Of a DNA stretch of 64,000 nucleotides, positions 33,021 through 47,900 are shown one piece after another. Location of the stretch: the NCBI GenBank assembly GCA_030142905.1, contig JASJOG010000054.1, positions 1,488,001-1,552,000 on the forward strand. Reading direction: 5' to 3'. Positions within the stretch are counted from its first letter, which is position 1; the number at the start of each line of letters is the position of its first letter. The notes under the pieces were generated by a model, which saw nothing but the letters and a program-made list of their open reading frames with translations, was not told the origin of the DNA and did no database searches. The translations under genes were made by a program, and so were the position numbers. The stretch is from Heliopora coerulea (Eukaryota; Cnidaria; Anthozoa; Scleralcyonacea; Helioporidae).

Positions 33021-35961
33021 GTAAATTACCTGCTATTTCAAAATGTTGTAGAAGGCCAGTTACTTAGAGGAGCAGGCTATAAGGGTTGCCTTTGCAATGT
33101 ATTTGTTACTTGAGGTTATCATTTGTAATCATATAATTGGGGAGATTTTGTATCGCCGTCAGGCTGGTTTGGAGGCTACTGCACGAAGAAATGTTTACTA
33201 CAGTTGTAAAAAAACTCAAGCATGTTCGTTACACAACTTTAGAGCACGATTTCGCGCAGCACGAAAAACGTCAGAACACAAATCGTGCGGCGGGGCCAGA
33301 GTTGACACAACTTTCAGCGTCCTGTTTCAAATGTATCGCTTTTCAAGACAGGTTATTTCAACGATGAAAAGATAGCTAGCAACATTAGGTTGTGCAGCTC
33401 CTGTTTGAATAGTTTGCACGGGAGCCTATCCTGGCTCTTTCTTCGATGAGAGGACACACACCTAATCCTGAAATTGGCTAAACGGGTAACTTAGGGCTGG
33501 GGTTAGCGTCTGGTCGTTGGCACTAGCAGGTTAGCATTACGGTTCGCGTCTAGTTAGCGTTAGTTGGGGTAAGAGTTATAACGAGGACGGCTACGGTCAG
33601 CTAGCCTTAAATAACCGTAATTCAGACTTATGATTAACAAACGCCGCTGACTGGATCAAACCGGTGCGACCACTTTCAGGCTTTGATGTACGTATTACGG
33701 TGATCTCATTCTGTTTCCTCGACACGAAGTAAAATTCCTTATATCGCTTTACACACAGTCATGTACAAAGTCGTAGGACATCGTAAAGAGTTTGGAACGG
33801 CTCGGTCGCAAGCTATCGCAAGCAGTTTTGGGTAAAAGAGATTTGCTTTCGCGTCGCAGACCTGTAGGTGGTTTGAACTGGTTCTATCGTTACGCAATCT
33901 TTGCGATTACAAGAAATATTGGATTCGGAAATACCGTAACAAATTTGTTTATGTCATAAACATCATGGCTTATGTCAGTTACGATCACGTGGAAAACTGA
34001 TGGTAAGAAGTGTATGACACTACACACAAGTTTGCACCAGTGAGGTATACCGAAGTACATCCTCCACAAGAAGACATGATAGTCGTCAGTATTTCGAGCG
34101 ATACTACCTATCCGATTGGCTAATACAGCTCAACCTGACGAGATAAAATGAAGCATGCTCAGAATTCATAGTGAGACAGACAATCCGTCGTAGACACGCA
34201 TACAGCAACAAGCAGCCTCGACGCGAGTTACTATTGCCGTCGCGTTCGCTCGTGGAGGACTCTCTTCGGCAGGTTTATGGAAAGAGCCTGACCTACCGTA
34301 ATGCATTAAAACCCACGGTAAATAATCTTGATGCGCAGTCCATGCTTTCTGCACAACCTCGATGAAACCATTTGCTTCCTTATTTGCTTTCCGACGTTTC
34401 GCTATCTTATCTGTCCAGAGAACATGCGTACGCTAAGGCATATATGTTAACTGGCCAGGGAAATTAAAAGCTGTAGCGGTTAAGAAGATACGACAGAAAT
34501 ATTTTAAAAAATGTTGCAGTTACAATCAGCCAACTTCAAACTCGTTGAAATAACACATGCTGCAATGCGAATAGTGTCAAGTCCTGCAGCACCACAATGA
34601 ACATAAAGTATTAATATAGATCGTATTGAGGTAGCTAATATCGTGCTAAAGTTCCCGTGGTACACTGAAAAAGCTGCATGACAACGCGCCATTCATCGTG
34701 CGACCTTTCAGCTCTTAAACTGCTTCTGATATATAGTCAACAACATAAGAAATATTCAAGTAATGTTCTCACAAAAGCTAAAACGGCACAAGCGGCATCA
34801 TAGAGATTCTCCCAACGACGACCTAAAAGGACTTTGATAATTTTCTTTCACATTCAATGACTCACTTGGTGCCAAACTCTTAAAACTACACTCCCGCGGC
34901 ACTTAAGTATATCTTCCAGTTTAAATGTTTAACAGACGTTTTGTAGCGAAAAACATGTCATGTAAGGAGGTCTGTTCAGCCGATATACATGTTCAGACCC
35001 AAAAAAGACTGACGTGAAGAACATTTGTCAGCCCAACTATTCCTAATGATCATTGTTTCCTCATACCATTAATTCGTATGCGGGTTTCATTATTGATTCA
35101 GTCTACAGAGCATATCACTATTTTCAAAAACAACATTGCACTATTTTCTGAATGATTTTTACCTTGAATCAGTCGTCCATTGTTTGCAAGGCCTAGGCAA
35201 AAATGCCGCTTACGCAGATAAATCAGGCAAGGAAAAATGTCGTTCATAAAAGCTTTGGAGACTATAACTAGGTATTATAAGTGAAATACCATCCGGCGGT
35301 ATATTATTAACATACACTGCAGTTAAAAAGTTTGAGTATCATCTCCCACAGAGGAGCATAAGATCCATAATATCTTGCGCCGGCGCAGACATTTTCAAAA
35401 AAAAAAAGATCCAGCAGCGTACGTTGGCCGTGCAGGGAGAATCCTATGACGCGCGCCACGATAGACGACGAAGCCAAATACGACCAGACTACGTCAAAGA
35501 AAAAGCCGCAACTTCATGTGTCTTTTCTAGCAGCTAATCCGTCAGTATAAATACGTTCCCAAAGTGCTACTCATACAAAATAGTCTAAATATGTGCTATT
35601 ATCTTCAGATATCTCGATCTTGGTATACCAAGAATATGGCTTCCTTACCCATTTCACGCTTCGATGTATTGTCAGTCTACATTCTCAACCGTTCCAATCT
35701 TCCAAACCCCGCCCCAACTAAGATCGCTATGGAAACCTTAGGTGAGGGAAGCTTTCTCCGGAGGTTCGGTTATCACAAGAACTGACAAAAGCAGTATCGC
35801 TTGAATGAAGTTCTCACAAGATCCGCAATCTCCCCAAGCCTTGGGAAGGGTTTTAAAAAACGCACCCAGGGGTAAACCAATCCATTCGCAAAATGTCGGT
35901 CCAGCAAAGTGACAGCCTACGCTTAACTTCTCCAAAAGTGTAGTGCCTTTGACCGCGGTAG

Positions 35962-38900
35962 TTATAGGTAAACGCTGGGTCGTTTCTGCTCTTGGTTGTG
36001 CATCGAGGGACCTGGTTCCGAGCTACGAGCTTCCGCAATTGTGGACATCTGGGGATGTGTTTCTCGCCAGTACTGTTGAAGATAGTCACCAAGGTGCTCA
36101 CAAGCATCTTCCAGTTGATTCTCATCCAAAATGAGGTCAAACGCCTCCTAGAACAAGGGGGAAAAAATACTCCCGTGAAAGGATGTATCAGTAAACCACT
36201 CAAGTCCCACACGACACTCACAAAAGCCTGGTTTCCATATGATCGCGCAGATCGTCTCGATCGCTCCAAATCTGCTCAGACGATCGGGACGATCATATCG
36301 GAGCATTCCAGGGCTATCGAGGGAATCGAGACAATCACGGTCGCCTGAACCATCAACAATTCTATCCGGACGATCGAGACGATAGTGAATGATTCCAAGC
36401 GATCAAATGGAAACAACTGTCAGGCGATCAAAACGATCCAAACCCATTCGCGTTTCAAGATGGCAGCAACAACCTAACCAACCATATTAAGAAATGAAGA
36501 AGTATGAATGTCTTTATAACAAGTTTTCTCTTCATGATAAAGTCTAATTTGTCAGACTTAACTGCAGGAAGAAGACCTGAAGCAAAATTCCGTCGTTTAG
36601 ACGAAGTTCTTGTACAGGAGTATGATATGGACCACGTTCCTCTCTCTTCTGAAATGAACGCCGGACCCAAAATGTTCCCCTATGTTTTCGCCTTGTTCTT
36701 CTGTCTTTTCCGGCGTAGAAGATTGAGAATTAGCGAGCAGCTTACGAAAAATGATGTTTAGGGCCAAGTGACAATCTTGCATTCATAGTCAGACGATCGA
36801 GGCAATCATGTGGGAACCAAAATCGCCCGATTCGCCCGGATCGCCTCAAATATTCTTGTGGCGATCCGAACGACCGAGACGAGATTATATGGAAACTAGG
36901 CTAAAGGGGGGGGAGGACGTCCCATAACATTACTTCACAGAACCTCTTCCGTTAGACTCTCCTTATCCAATCATGTAATCTCCGCTAAGACAATGACCTC
37001 AACTAACTGTGCAATCTGTCTCTCCTCTAAAATGGTTTACCTCGCTAACATTACCGCTTTATAAGCGTATCGATGTAGACGGTTTTAAGTGTGACCAATT
37101 GAAGGTCTTCTTTCCGCCTCATCAAGGTCAATGCATTTTCCCGTGACATACATCGTTATCTTTTGTTTCACTTTCCAAAAACTCTACCATTTCACGGCCG
37201 TCATAGCAATGGAAATATGCCGCGATTCTGTTTCCCCACCAAAGTTGTCGGGAGTGTAGTGCTACGATTTGTTCGACGTCACGAACGCATTTCCACGGCA
37301 GTCATTCTTAGTAAAGATCCACGGAAATTGGTTTCTTATTTCACTCCAGTCATTGACCAAACCCCCTACTAGCTTATTCATGTACAAAAATGGAGCAATT
37401 TATCATGACTTAGACTGCCCATAAAATGCCAGGGTATTGGGTGAAAATGAAACAGAATAGATGAACTGTTTCTCAGGCTTTGTACACAAATCTATCGACC
37501 GGAGAAAAATTTTAGTGGTTTGGTGCACTTTCTAACCCTAGAGTATCAGATCTTTATTTCAATCGAGTTTTATTGTGTGCGTGACAGTGATTATGATGGA
37601 CTGTGACGGGCAACTGAAGTTCTGAATACTTGTGCAGCAGTTATATACGCAATCAAGTAATACCACTTGACTCAAGCTTCTAAGCTGACGTGGACTTTCA
37701 TAAACAATTCTCGAGGGGACAGGCTGTCCAATCAAGACTACGATGTGTTTTGCAAAGACAGGATACTCCCTTGATGAGGACTGTTACCTAATATTTAGCG
37801 GAAATTACCTCGTTGCACTGAGCCAGTTTCTCAGCGGTCACTAGCTGAATGTTGAGGTGCCTCGTCTGTGATTTTCCTCTCGTCTTGATAAGACGTTGTA
37901 GAACCTGAAATAGGTAAAGCGTTGTTAAAACACTTACAGGACTGCCAAGTTGCATTTAACTCCCGGTAAAGTTCATGTGATAAAGTTCGTGACGCCAGAT
38001 TTACATTTTTAAGGTTCGGGCAAAAAATCCAGTTATTACATTGGATCGTACCACTATTGGACCACCATTTACCAACAAGGACAGACCTCTGATTCGAAAA
38101 AAAAACAAGCCTTCATTCTAGACCTTAGTTTAATACCAATGCAAACCAATAAAAACAGGAACACTGGTGACGCCAACAATGATACTAGTACCAATAAGCA
38201 CAGCAAAACCGATATACAAATTAGTATTAACACCAACACCGGGAATCATAACCACAACCGCCAATACCAAAGTCAATACAAACGCCAATGCCACTGCTAA
38301 CATCAACTTAAATAACAACACGACCACCTGTACTGACGCCAACACCGCCACCACTAACTATCAACAACAAGAACATCAACACTAATGCCTTCGCAGACAC
38401 TAACAATGTCACCGATCCTGACTCCAATCGCAGGACCTAGTAATCCAGGTATATACACTAGTATAATCGGGAAAGTGGCAGGAGAAGTGTATTCGAAGAT
38501 TAGAGCATGTTGCAACAGCTGGTTTATACTCGTAAACAACAAACGTTTCACGTGTTCACACTACCTTGGCAGAGGCAATTTTCAAGTAGACGATAATTGG
38601 AGCCAAAGTGGTTTTAAGTAGTTGCGACGGATGGTTGATTGTGTCGCATTCAAGCACGAGGAGATTAAGACTTTTAGCCAGTTCAAAAATGTGATCGACT
38701 TCTTGTTGGACTTCACCTGTTACAAGAACGAAGAACACAAACATTGACGGTACTGTCGTACGATAATGGCGAAATCTACACCAAGGCAAAGAGCTATGTC
38801 GAGAGCAAAATAAGAAGTAAAAAGCAAAAAGTAAAACAGGTCTATATGCCCCTCTGGATTGGTTTACTTACGCGTGTTTTAACATTGTGGTAAAATAGTG

Positions 38901-41900
38901 AAACTCGTTCTCTATCTTATTTCGTTAATGAAAAATGAAAACTGAACAAATTAGAATTGAAGAAATCTTAAACTGACCATTCCTTAATTACGGCCTCATC
39001 TGTAGGTAAAGCCATTTCAAATTCGGTACAATAATGGAGACACACAATGTCTTCAATACTTCACTCCTTGGCATACTTACTCAGTGTTTGTTTGCTGTTA
39101 GTTTTCTCCATCAGAGGCTTTTTACCGTTCGCCTGGAGAGACGCTCTTTTGCTGCCAATGTCTGTGTTGCAACGATGAATAATGATCCTTGAGGAAATAC
39201 AGAACGTGGGAAATTTAACACGTGCAAGGGTGAAATGAAACAATAAATCATACATAACTGACCATATGTTGTAGGAAATCTGCACAGATACTTAGAAAAG
39301 GCAAAACACAAAAAGTAAACAGGTCACACAAAACAAACAGAATTGGGAAATCCGAGACAAAAGAGGACCAAACCAAAATGACGCCGGACGTTGGAGAAAC
39401 ACAAGCATTGAGAAAACAACGTTTCGCAAAGAGGAAATATTACTAATTCGACTACCGTCTGGACTTTTTTTACTGCAGATTTCCTGCATTTTCTATACAA
39501 TTCTTGATTTCAGTTATACGTTACACATTTTTCTTTCCAAATGGTTTTAATGCAAACTTCGTTGCAAATGTTATAATGTGTAGATAGCTAGCAGGCTGAC
39601 TTCTTGCTTCACTCCGTGGTGAAAGGGTTTCGCTCGAAATATTAGGTTTATTATCATTGTAGCTTCGGGTGTTCATCAGCCCATCAGCTTTTCACACGAA
39701 ATGGTCTTTTTTCTCCTTATCCATCCAAGGGGGATTTCTAGACTATATAATACTGGTTCAATCACTTCTCATACCTGCCCTCAAATCTATGCTTCATGTA
39801 ATCCACTAAAGCCTTCTGCATCATGTCTGTAACCTCGTAGGTTTTCATCGACGGCCCAATAAAAACTATCGGCCTCATGACCGGTACAACGTCGTATGGA
39901 GGCACTTGCTCTTGCTGTAAATAAAATGAGCAACAGTCAGTATGTTCACGAGCACGCAGGATCATCGAGAACCAATCTGCGTTTTTCTTTTCAACTGATC
40001 TTGGTTGGAAACTGTGAAGAAGTCACCACATGAAACAAACCTTTTTGAAAAATATCTTTTTCTTGCCCTGTGCTTGACCAGGTAGTGTACCAGAATTCGA
40101 CCGCGGTACTGCCGACGAACGACCACTGCCCTGACTGGTTGGACTGGTAGGGGTTGGAGGTGATTCTTCCTCGTAGTCTAGTCCATTTTCTCCGTCGTCT
40201 AAAGCAATGGAAAGACGTAACAGGACATATCTTAAGAACAAATGAAGATCGCAACAAGCAAGCGTTTAAAACGAAGGTCTTAACACACCACGTTAGTGGC
40301 ATTCTTACATTAGTGAGAACAATCTTAAAACTTTATTGCACGACTTATTGTTCTTTTTTTCTCTATTTTCTTTAATTTTTTTTTGCTTTGTTCTTTCATT
40401 AGTTCTTTTGTTGTAACCTGTTGTTGTACGACAACAGGACGCACGATAGGGTTAAACGCCAAATGGCCAGTTAGTAGTGCCACTTTGGATGAAATTAAGA
40501 ATCTTGCAACGTTGCTAACGGGCGATACTCTTCTACATTACCGACCGGCACGTTTCAGCGGAACATTTCTAAGCAAATTTGAACACTTTGTCAAAGAGAA
40601 CTATGCTTATCGAAAGATTTTAAACCACAAGACGTATGGGAACTGCGCATGATACCTTAACTCGAGCCTTTTTACGCAAAAACTGGGTGAAGAAAGGCCT
40701 TAAAGACAAAGCGAGACGAACAAGCTAAACGTAAGGTAAACGACAACCTTTACTTTGAAACAGTATTAAAAAGGAAATAAACCAGTAGGGATATAATAAA
40801 TAACTTTTTAAACTCAGCACTTCGGTAATTATACTGAAAGTTCTGCCTTTGAGTCTCTTCATACAAAACACATCGCCGCTACTTCGTGACTCAGTACTTA
40901 CAAAAGCCTCGAGCACACACTTTTCCCAGACGGCCCTTATTAATCTTTGGTCAAACGATGAAGCAACGTTGCTGCCAAGATAACAAGCGTTTAGCTTCAT
41001 TGTCGCAGCTAAATTGCAACAGCTCATCATCGTAGCCAAACCGGGACGTATAAGGAAATGTCAATTGCAGAAATGACTTGCATAAAAATTCAAATACGTG
41101 CGAACTGGTTGTGTCAATGTGCGCTGATGCAACTCAAAATTTTCAGCGACTGGTATAATAATTCGGGTCAGACTTCAAGTTCTCAATATTTCTATACTTA
41201 CAAGACATTGCACCAGGAGATCCGGGAGCTCCATCACTAACTTTTGCAGCACCTCCACTGCCCCTTTGTTTAATAAACAGAAAATGCATTAAGTTGGATG
41301 TCTCATCTGGCTTAAAAAACACAAATTCACCGAGTCATATTCATAATGCCTTCACATGATAAACAGTTTACAAAGCGGGTGAGGAGACAGCAGACCCAAG
41401 TCTGCGTGTGTGGTCATTGCCAAAACAGTTTACCAATGTGTTTGCCAATCGATTAATCGATAGAGCGGGCACAGCTTTCTTCATAGTTTGAAGTACACAA
41501 ATTTGGTGGATATTCGAGATACTAGGACGTATTTCACCTCTCAAAAAGCAATGTTTATGCTCAGAACAATGAAGTCCCACCTGGAATAACCTCCTTTACT
41601 TCCTTTGCTGCCAATTGACGTTAGCAGACGAATAGACTCTAACTTGCTGGGGCTAGAAAAAGAAGAAACACAAGGCCAATAAATCTAATTTGAAATAAAT
41701 GAAAAAACCATCGCAAGTGTTAAGAATTCTCTTCTATAACTCTATTAAACCCAACCTTTCTGGGAAAAAATGTCTGTATGTATAGTCACAAAACTGACGT
41801 GGATTAGCTCTTTTCCAATTCGGCCCATACCCGGCTTTTTATTTTTACTCTGGCTAACGCAAGATGATTTTAGTCGTCAAGGGGAGACGTCTCTAAGCGG

Positions 41901-44900
41901 AAAGGGTTAAAGTATGTTCCAAATAGAACAAGACTTCTTTTCAGCATATGGGGACTTTGTCACAGACTTGAGTTTGCTTTCATGCCTGCAATTTTTCTTC
42001 GTCATTAGAAATCATACCTGGGAATAAAACCAATAATGCCACCTTCCTTCACAACTCGTCCAATCCACCAATCATCATTGAACTTCTACACAAAAGTCAG
42101 ACAAACGTGAGACGTAAGCTTTGGTTTGCATATACTGACCAGACAAAATACTGCGCGACCTTCAACAAGATTTTATAATCAACGCCAGTCTTGCACTGTC
42201 CGTATTGTGCAAGTCAACTTTGGTATCTCAGGCATTGACTCACAGTTTTTCACACAACGATAATTATGGTCTCGTGCACTAATCATACTACCTCACACTA
42301 ATTTAATACCAGTTTCAATTTGTGGGAAAGAAGTTTGAAAAAATGCGGCTTTTCAGCTACAAAAATCCCCACTTGAAAAACACTCAGATTGCTCTCAGAT
42401 TTTCATTGGGATTTTCACATTTCTAGTGGTTTATGGGAGGGAAAGTTGAACTTTGACATACCTCCTTTACATGCAGAAACTCCCTGACCTCAAATGAGAT
42501 TGCTGCATTCGGAACAGGGCACTCATTTTCTTCTGAAGCATCGTATCTTACATTGGTTCGAACAGCAAAAGCAACAGGTTTGGACTGTAAGAAAAAACCC
42601 AAGCTTACAATATTTTACAGAAGTGTAACAACATAAATTATATCAACACACGGGGCCACTGGGAGTAGCAGCAGGGTGACATTTGTCCCCCTTTGTCAAC
42701 AAAGGGATGGGCGTCTCCTCCCATTATTTTTTATATAGTTGGCTTAAAGACACGTTTTCTTCATGTCAGATGCGAATCAGAATCCGTTTGTATGGACTGG
42801 TGTGACTGTAAATTGAATCAAATAAGCAACAGTTTATTTCTAAATACGGCAATAATCAGATTTTTTTCTCCCAAAAGCCCCTGTCAAGACACAGGTACAT
42901 ACTAAACTCTCTGTTTCATATGTACATGTATATATGTATATATGTACATATGTACATATGTGTATGTGTGTGTATGTATATATATATATATATATATACA
43001 TATATATACACATATATATACACACACATATATACATATATACATATATACATATATACATATATACATATAAACATATGGTTCTTTTTTGAATGGTGTA
43101 GACTTTGATGTAACCAAATGAAAAATGTTGGACAATTTGTGAGTGATGTTCACTGGATGTTTGTCAAGCTCAAACCACAGGTTTGAGCTCAATGAATGTC
43201 TGATGAATGTCTGATGAACATATATCCCCAAGCTACCACATGCAAGTTATTGATCACAAAAAAGACTGATTTTAACAGTAAATGACGGGTAAATAGATGC
43301 AACGTATGCCAGCAACTGACTACTCCAACAATGTGTGCAACCATACCGCAGCAGTAGCCAATGAACTGGAAGCCCTATGTCCCAGGTCTCTTCTTGACAG
43401 TTCTCTATCCTCATCTAAACTACTTGAGTCTGATATGTGATTTGTATGTGATTCTGAATCCTGCAAAAAATAAACATCATGAGAAGTACTCTTAAAATGT
43501 AACAGTTTTTGCTTACATGACATGCAAACATACAAGATTTGGTTGATAGCAGATTGAACCAAAAGTGATATGGTCATATGCAAAGTGGCCAAGAACATGG
43601 GCCATATAAAGTTAGTAATTGTATATATTATAATTACAATAAACATAGAAAGTAATGTTAGTCATTTACATGAGTTTGCATCAAAATACATGTACAGCAA
43701 TAATCTATAACATTCCTGACTTGACTGTATGGATTTTACAATGGCTTGCCTCATATTGTTTCTATTACCAGTATGACAACTTAAACAACAAACCCATTCT
43801 GAGTAAGTATAGATGATCACCTGAATGTTGCTGAGATTCAAACCAGGGACTGTCCATATATTTACTGGTCCTATTAATGACTGACAATGCTATAAGGCCA
43901 CAGTAAGCCCAAACCAAACCTACACTTCAACACTACAATATTAACTAACACCTGAAGTAGCATCATAATTATACAGTTTATTATGTACCCCAATTTGCTA
44001 CTTGATATCCATAGCAGCATCTGCTATATATGCACATGTGCATGTTGTGCCAACTCACTGATGACACTTCCTGAGACTGTTTTTAATGTTTATAGACACT
44101 GTAGCAAATATAATCCTTTACAGTGATATTTTGGAACTCATCCATCATTTAACCTATCAATGTGGTGAATTAATATCTGTGACACATGCAGTGGTCATTT
44201 ATTGCATTTTGGTGAATAACAGAACTCACAGTGTTGCTTGATAAGCATGCACACCATTTCTTTATTGTACCAAAATTATCACAAGAGTTACCCCAACACA
44301 AGACATAGCAAACACTATAAATTTTGCCACTTAATCTAAATACAGTTTTTCCAGGCTAATGTCACCTCAATCTTTGCTATGATGGCTGTTTTACAATGCA
44401 TTAACTGGCTGATTGAAGTTATGTTGCAAAAAGTTAACCCTGTGATTGTCATCAATAGAGTTATAAGATTAATATTGTACTTGTAAATTCTTGGCACAGT
44501 TATCTACGAGATATGTGGTCTTTCTTTCTTTGTTTCCAGCATACCATAATATTGTCAGTAGCCAAATTCTATTTTTAAGTTAACCCACTTAAAATACAGA
44601 GAATACATGCAAAAGAACTGTTCTTATATATAAAGTAGCATTACAGTAACTGACTGAAAGAATGTACATCTATGATACAGTAAATTTCCACTAGAGAATA
44701 TAAACATCTAAATCACAATACAGATGATGACTATGAGAACATACACAAAGTAAATTATTCCTCAATGACTCGGCTTTGCTCATTCTTAATTTTTAAACAG
44801 TGGCACAAGACAAAGTGTTAAAAGTGCAGAGATGTAATTTCCCCTTTCTAAACAGCCTGTAATCAGTCTTACCATAATAATGGTCTTCTATAATTCCATT

Positions 44901-47900
44901 TAACAACAAGGGGCCAGCCACAACAGCTTCAAAATTGGAGCACAATAAGAAGTGTAATTACATACACTCAACCTCAACACCAGCTAAACATAAAATGTAT
45001 GGATTACTTAATTCCCGAACAACAATCCACCAGGAGAACACAATTCATAAATACTTCTTTAAATGTAAGAAACTCATGGAAAAACCCACCATCAAATAGG
45101 AAGTTTATGCAAAGACCCAAGCAAGGAATTGATTCAACAAATAAAGCTTTCACCTACATACCAAAAAACTATGATTGGCTAATGGAGTATAAACATCAGC
45201 TTGTTAATTTTAATGGAAACCACTTGGACTTTGATAAAAGAGATACAAATATCCATTATATCAAATGGAGAAAATAATCACTTCAGTGGATTGGTCCAAG
45301 GCAATTTGGTTTCCTGTGATATGTTTAGGTTCAGCCAGTTTTTTGAACTGATTGAGAGCTATTTCATTTCTGAATGTGTACTACTCTGTCATTTAAATAG
45401 AACATTAAAAATTCATCTGCTTTTGGTCACCAGGCAGCCACCTTGACATAAAAGAGTATAAGCTCTTATTACAATACTGAAACACAAAAGCTTCTAACTT
45501 GAACTCAGCCTGCAGATGAATGGATTCAGACAAGTACATTATAGGTATCACTTTCAGTAGTAAAGTTTGTAAAATGCTCATTCAAAGTGGGTTTCCTGCC
45601 TATGTATAAACCAAACAAGATTTAATTAAATATTAACAAGTTTGGTCATAAGTAGACCTCAATCAATCAGCAATGACAAAACAATATAGCTATAAGACTT
45701 TTTAATATATAGCTGGGCACCCAAATAATTCTTTATTCTATTCAACTAAGAAATTCTAAATTCAACCCAAAAATCCATTTTCCAAGTATCCATTTAATGA
45801 AAATGATATAACAATATTTGTTTGAAACCCTGCTTTACCAGTCCCTGAGTTTGGATTTGCAAAATTGTTACCATGGCTAATTTTTTTTTAAAGAAAAAAG
45901 TTGAAAATGCATGCATTTTAATAAACAACCAGTGTTACAACTTCGTTGTTATAAAGAAAAAAGTTTAATATAAAGACGGGTATAGTCCTTGACATCAAAT
46001 CCCACAGACTCATAGTATTTTACCAAAGGGTTGAACCACAAACAGCAAGCAATAATTGAATAAAAATAGAGCTCAATGAATATGTAGGGGAAACAATACA
46101 AAGATTGAAGACATGGGTAACAGATGGTAATTAAAGCCAGTGAAATGTTGCTTGGATGTGGTCCCTATGGCTAAAATTTGACTTATATTATCCATAATAA
46201 TCATATTTACAGTATTTATTTGTTAGTTTGAAAAAAGAGACAGAGTTTTTCCAAAATATTGCACTAATTACACTAACATACCAATGCTGATGTGTTTTAA
46301 CAGTAACAGTAATTCTTTCTCTGCTATTGCTACCTTTTATGATTTTCTTCTGGCTTATACCAGATAGTTCTATTTGCCAGAAGGAAAAGTATGGTTGGTT
46401 CAAGAAGTGAAAATGGTTAAACTAGCTTGTTTATTTAAATCATTCCTTGAAAACATACCAAACAATTAAATTCAAGACAAGAGAAATATCAGTTAATTAA
46501 TGTTGCTTAAATTTTAAAAGCTAAATGACATCAAATAATGTGGCTCAGTATCATACACTGTGGTTTGACAGGAAATCTGAAATCAGTTCCAAACAAACAA
46601 GAGCTTACTTTGGTTAATTTTTCTGGTAAACTTGGGTTCTCAGCTAATCAACCCAGAGGACAAAGAAACATTTAGAGGATAGGGCCAACCCTCATTCAGT
46701 ACTGATAGTAATATGCTCTAACTCTAAATAGTCAATGCCTAAACATGAAAAAAAAACAACAAAAGAAACAATGACCTTGACATAATCTCACTGTTTTGAA
46801 TATGAATTTTGAATATATTTTGAACGTAATCTCACTGTTTTGAATAGCTGCCAGGCAGAGAGAATGATAGTGGTAGATTGCAGCATGAATACCATAGAAA
46901 ATATCTATGTTAATCAAATATTTAAAGTCATAGCCTTTTGAGCGGAAGGAATCATAATTATTTGATTAGTTTTGCATGATTAGTCTTTTTATATAACACA
47001 GTAAGTTTCTGACAACAGCAGGAAAGGGTTTTGGACCTCAATTTTTCAGAATTTTATTCCACTCCATTGAACAAAAGCAGTTGGGAACCTCTAATTGAGC
47101 AAACAGCAGGTAATTGTTTGAAAATATTACCTCTGACCACAAATTACTTTGAATCCTACACAGGGTTGTCTGATAGGAATTTATCTCAAATGCTGTAACA
47201 CTGATATCTTCTACTCAGCCGATGATATACATTTCAAGTAGCATATTTGGTAGATCAGCCCTATCATGAAAAAAGCACTTCTTACTTTAGGCTTTGAACA
47301 TTAATACTTAAATTACATGGTGGACACTAACCATTCAAGACATATAAGTTCCATTATCCAAACTATCAATATTGCTGTTCACTTGCTAGGACTTCTCCCT
47401 CTTCTGGATAAGCTATCTGGACTTTATACAACTAGAGCATGTACATGTATGTTCCAGTCAGTGTGCTAATTATAAAAAAGTTGGATTGTCACCAAATGTG
47501 CTCAAAAATATATTTAAACATGACCTGACAGGACTTAGGATCTGAATCTGAGTATGATTCCTTAAGACTGTCAAATTTGAGGAAACTGAAATGAAAAATC
47601 TTGATTGAGCTCCTTGAATTCTTTTTACTGGGAATAATTACCTAGATATATCCTTAACTTTTGACTGTTCTACATATGAGAACCTTAGACCTACTGTAAC
47701 AGAATTTAACCCCTGCTAGGCCAGACAGCCTCCCTTTAAGAAATATAATCATCTGGCATCAGGCAGAGTTATAAACTTATAAAAAAGCTCTATGAAAAGG
47801 AATGAGTAAATACAACAGTTAAGATTGAAAATGAAAAAGATTAATTGAAACAAAGCATTTGAACTGGTATAAGTGACAGAAGTTCTAATACATATCTTGG

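Larger units (their letters stand above)
24975..35961. other. 11-kb gene-poor interval between SOCS and CACNB
   Basis: No gene could be supported on either strand. The interval holds the SOCS promoter and 5' UTR at its left end (CpG-containing, about 24975-25250), several mobile-element remnants annotated separately, many G or C runs of 6-9 bases, and degenerate TTAGGG/GTTAGC-like sequence near 33490-33580. An unassigned minus-strand coding-like stretch broken by stops lies at about 27010-27330. Open frames at 29501-29905, 31520-31855 and 33097-33375 have no family resemblance or splice context. Non-coding transcripts cannot be judged from sequence. Confidence 0.5.

Noticed and set aside
33440..33610. 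TTAGGG/GTTAGC-like words suggesting interstitial telomere repeats
   Set aside because: Too irregular; no two consecutive perfect units, so a telomeric origin is not supported.
35853..36348. Long open frames on both strands (138 and 118 codons)
   Set aside because: Shadows of the last CACNB exon; the true frame is 36147-35962 and encodes the conserved end of the guanylate-kinase-like domain.
38130..38385. Opposed valine-rich and asparagine/threonine-rich frames
   Set aside because: Both are readings of the degenerate CAA/CCA low-complexity tract.
42840..43231. Tyrosine/isoleucine-rich frames up to 109 codons
   Set aside because: Produced by the TA/TATG microsatellite.
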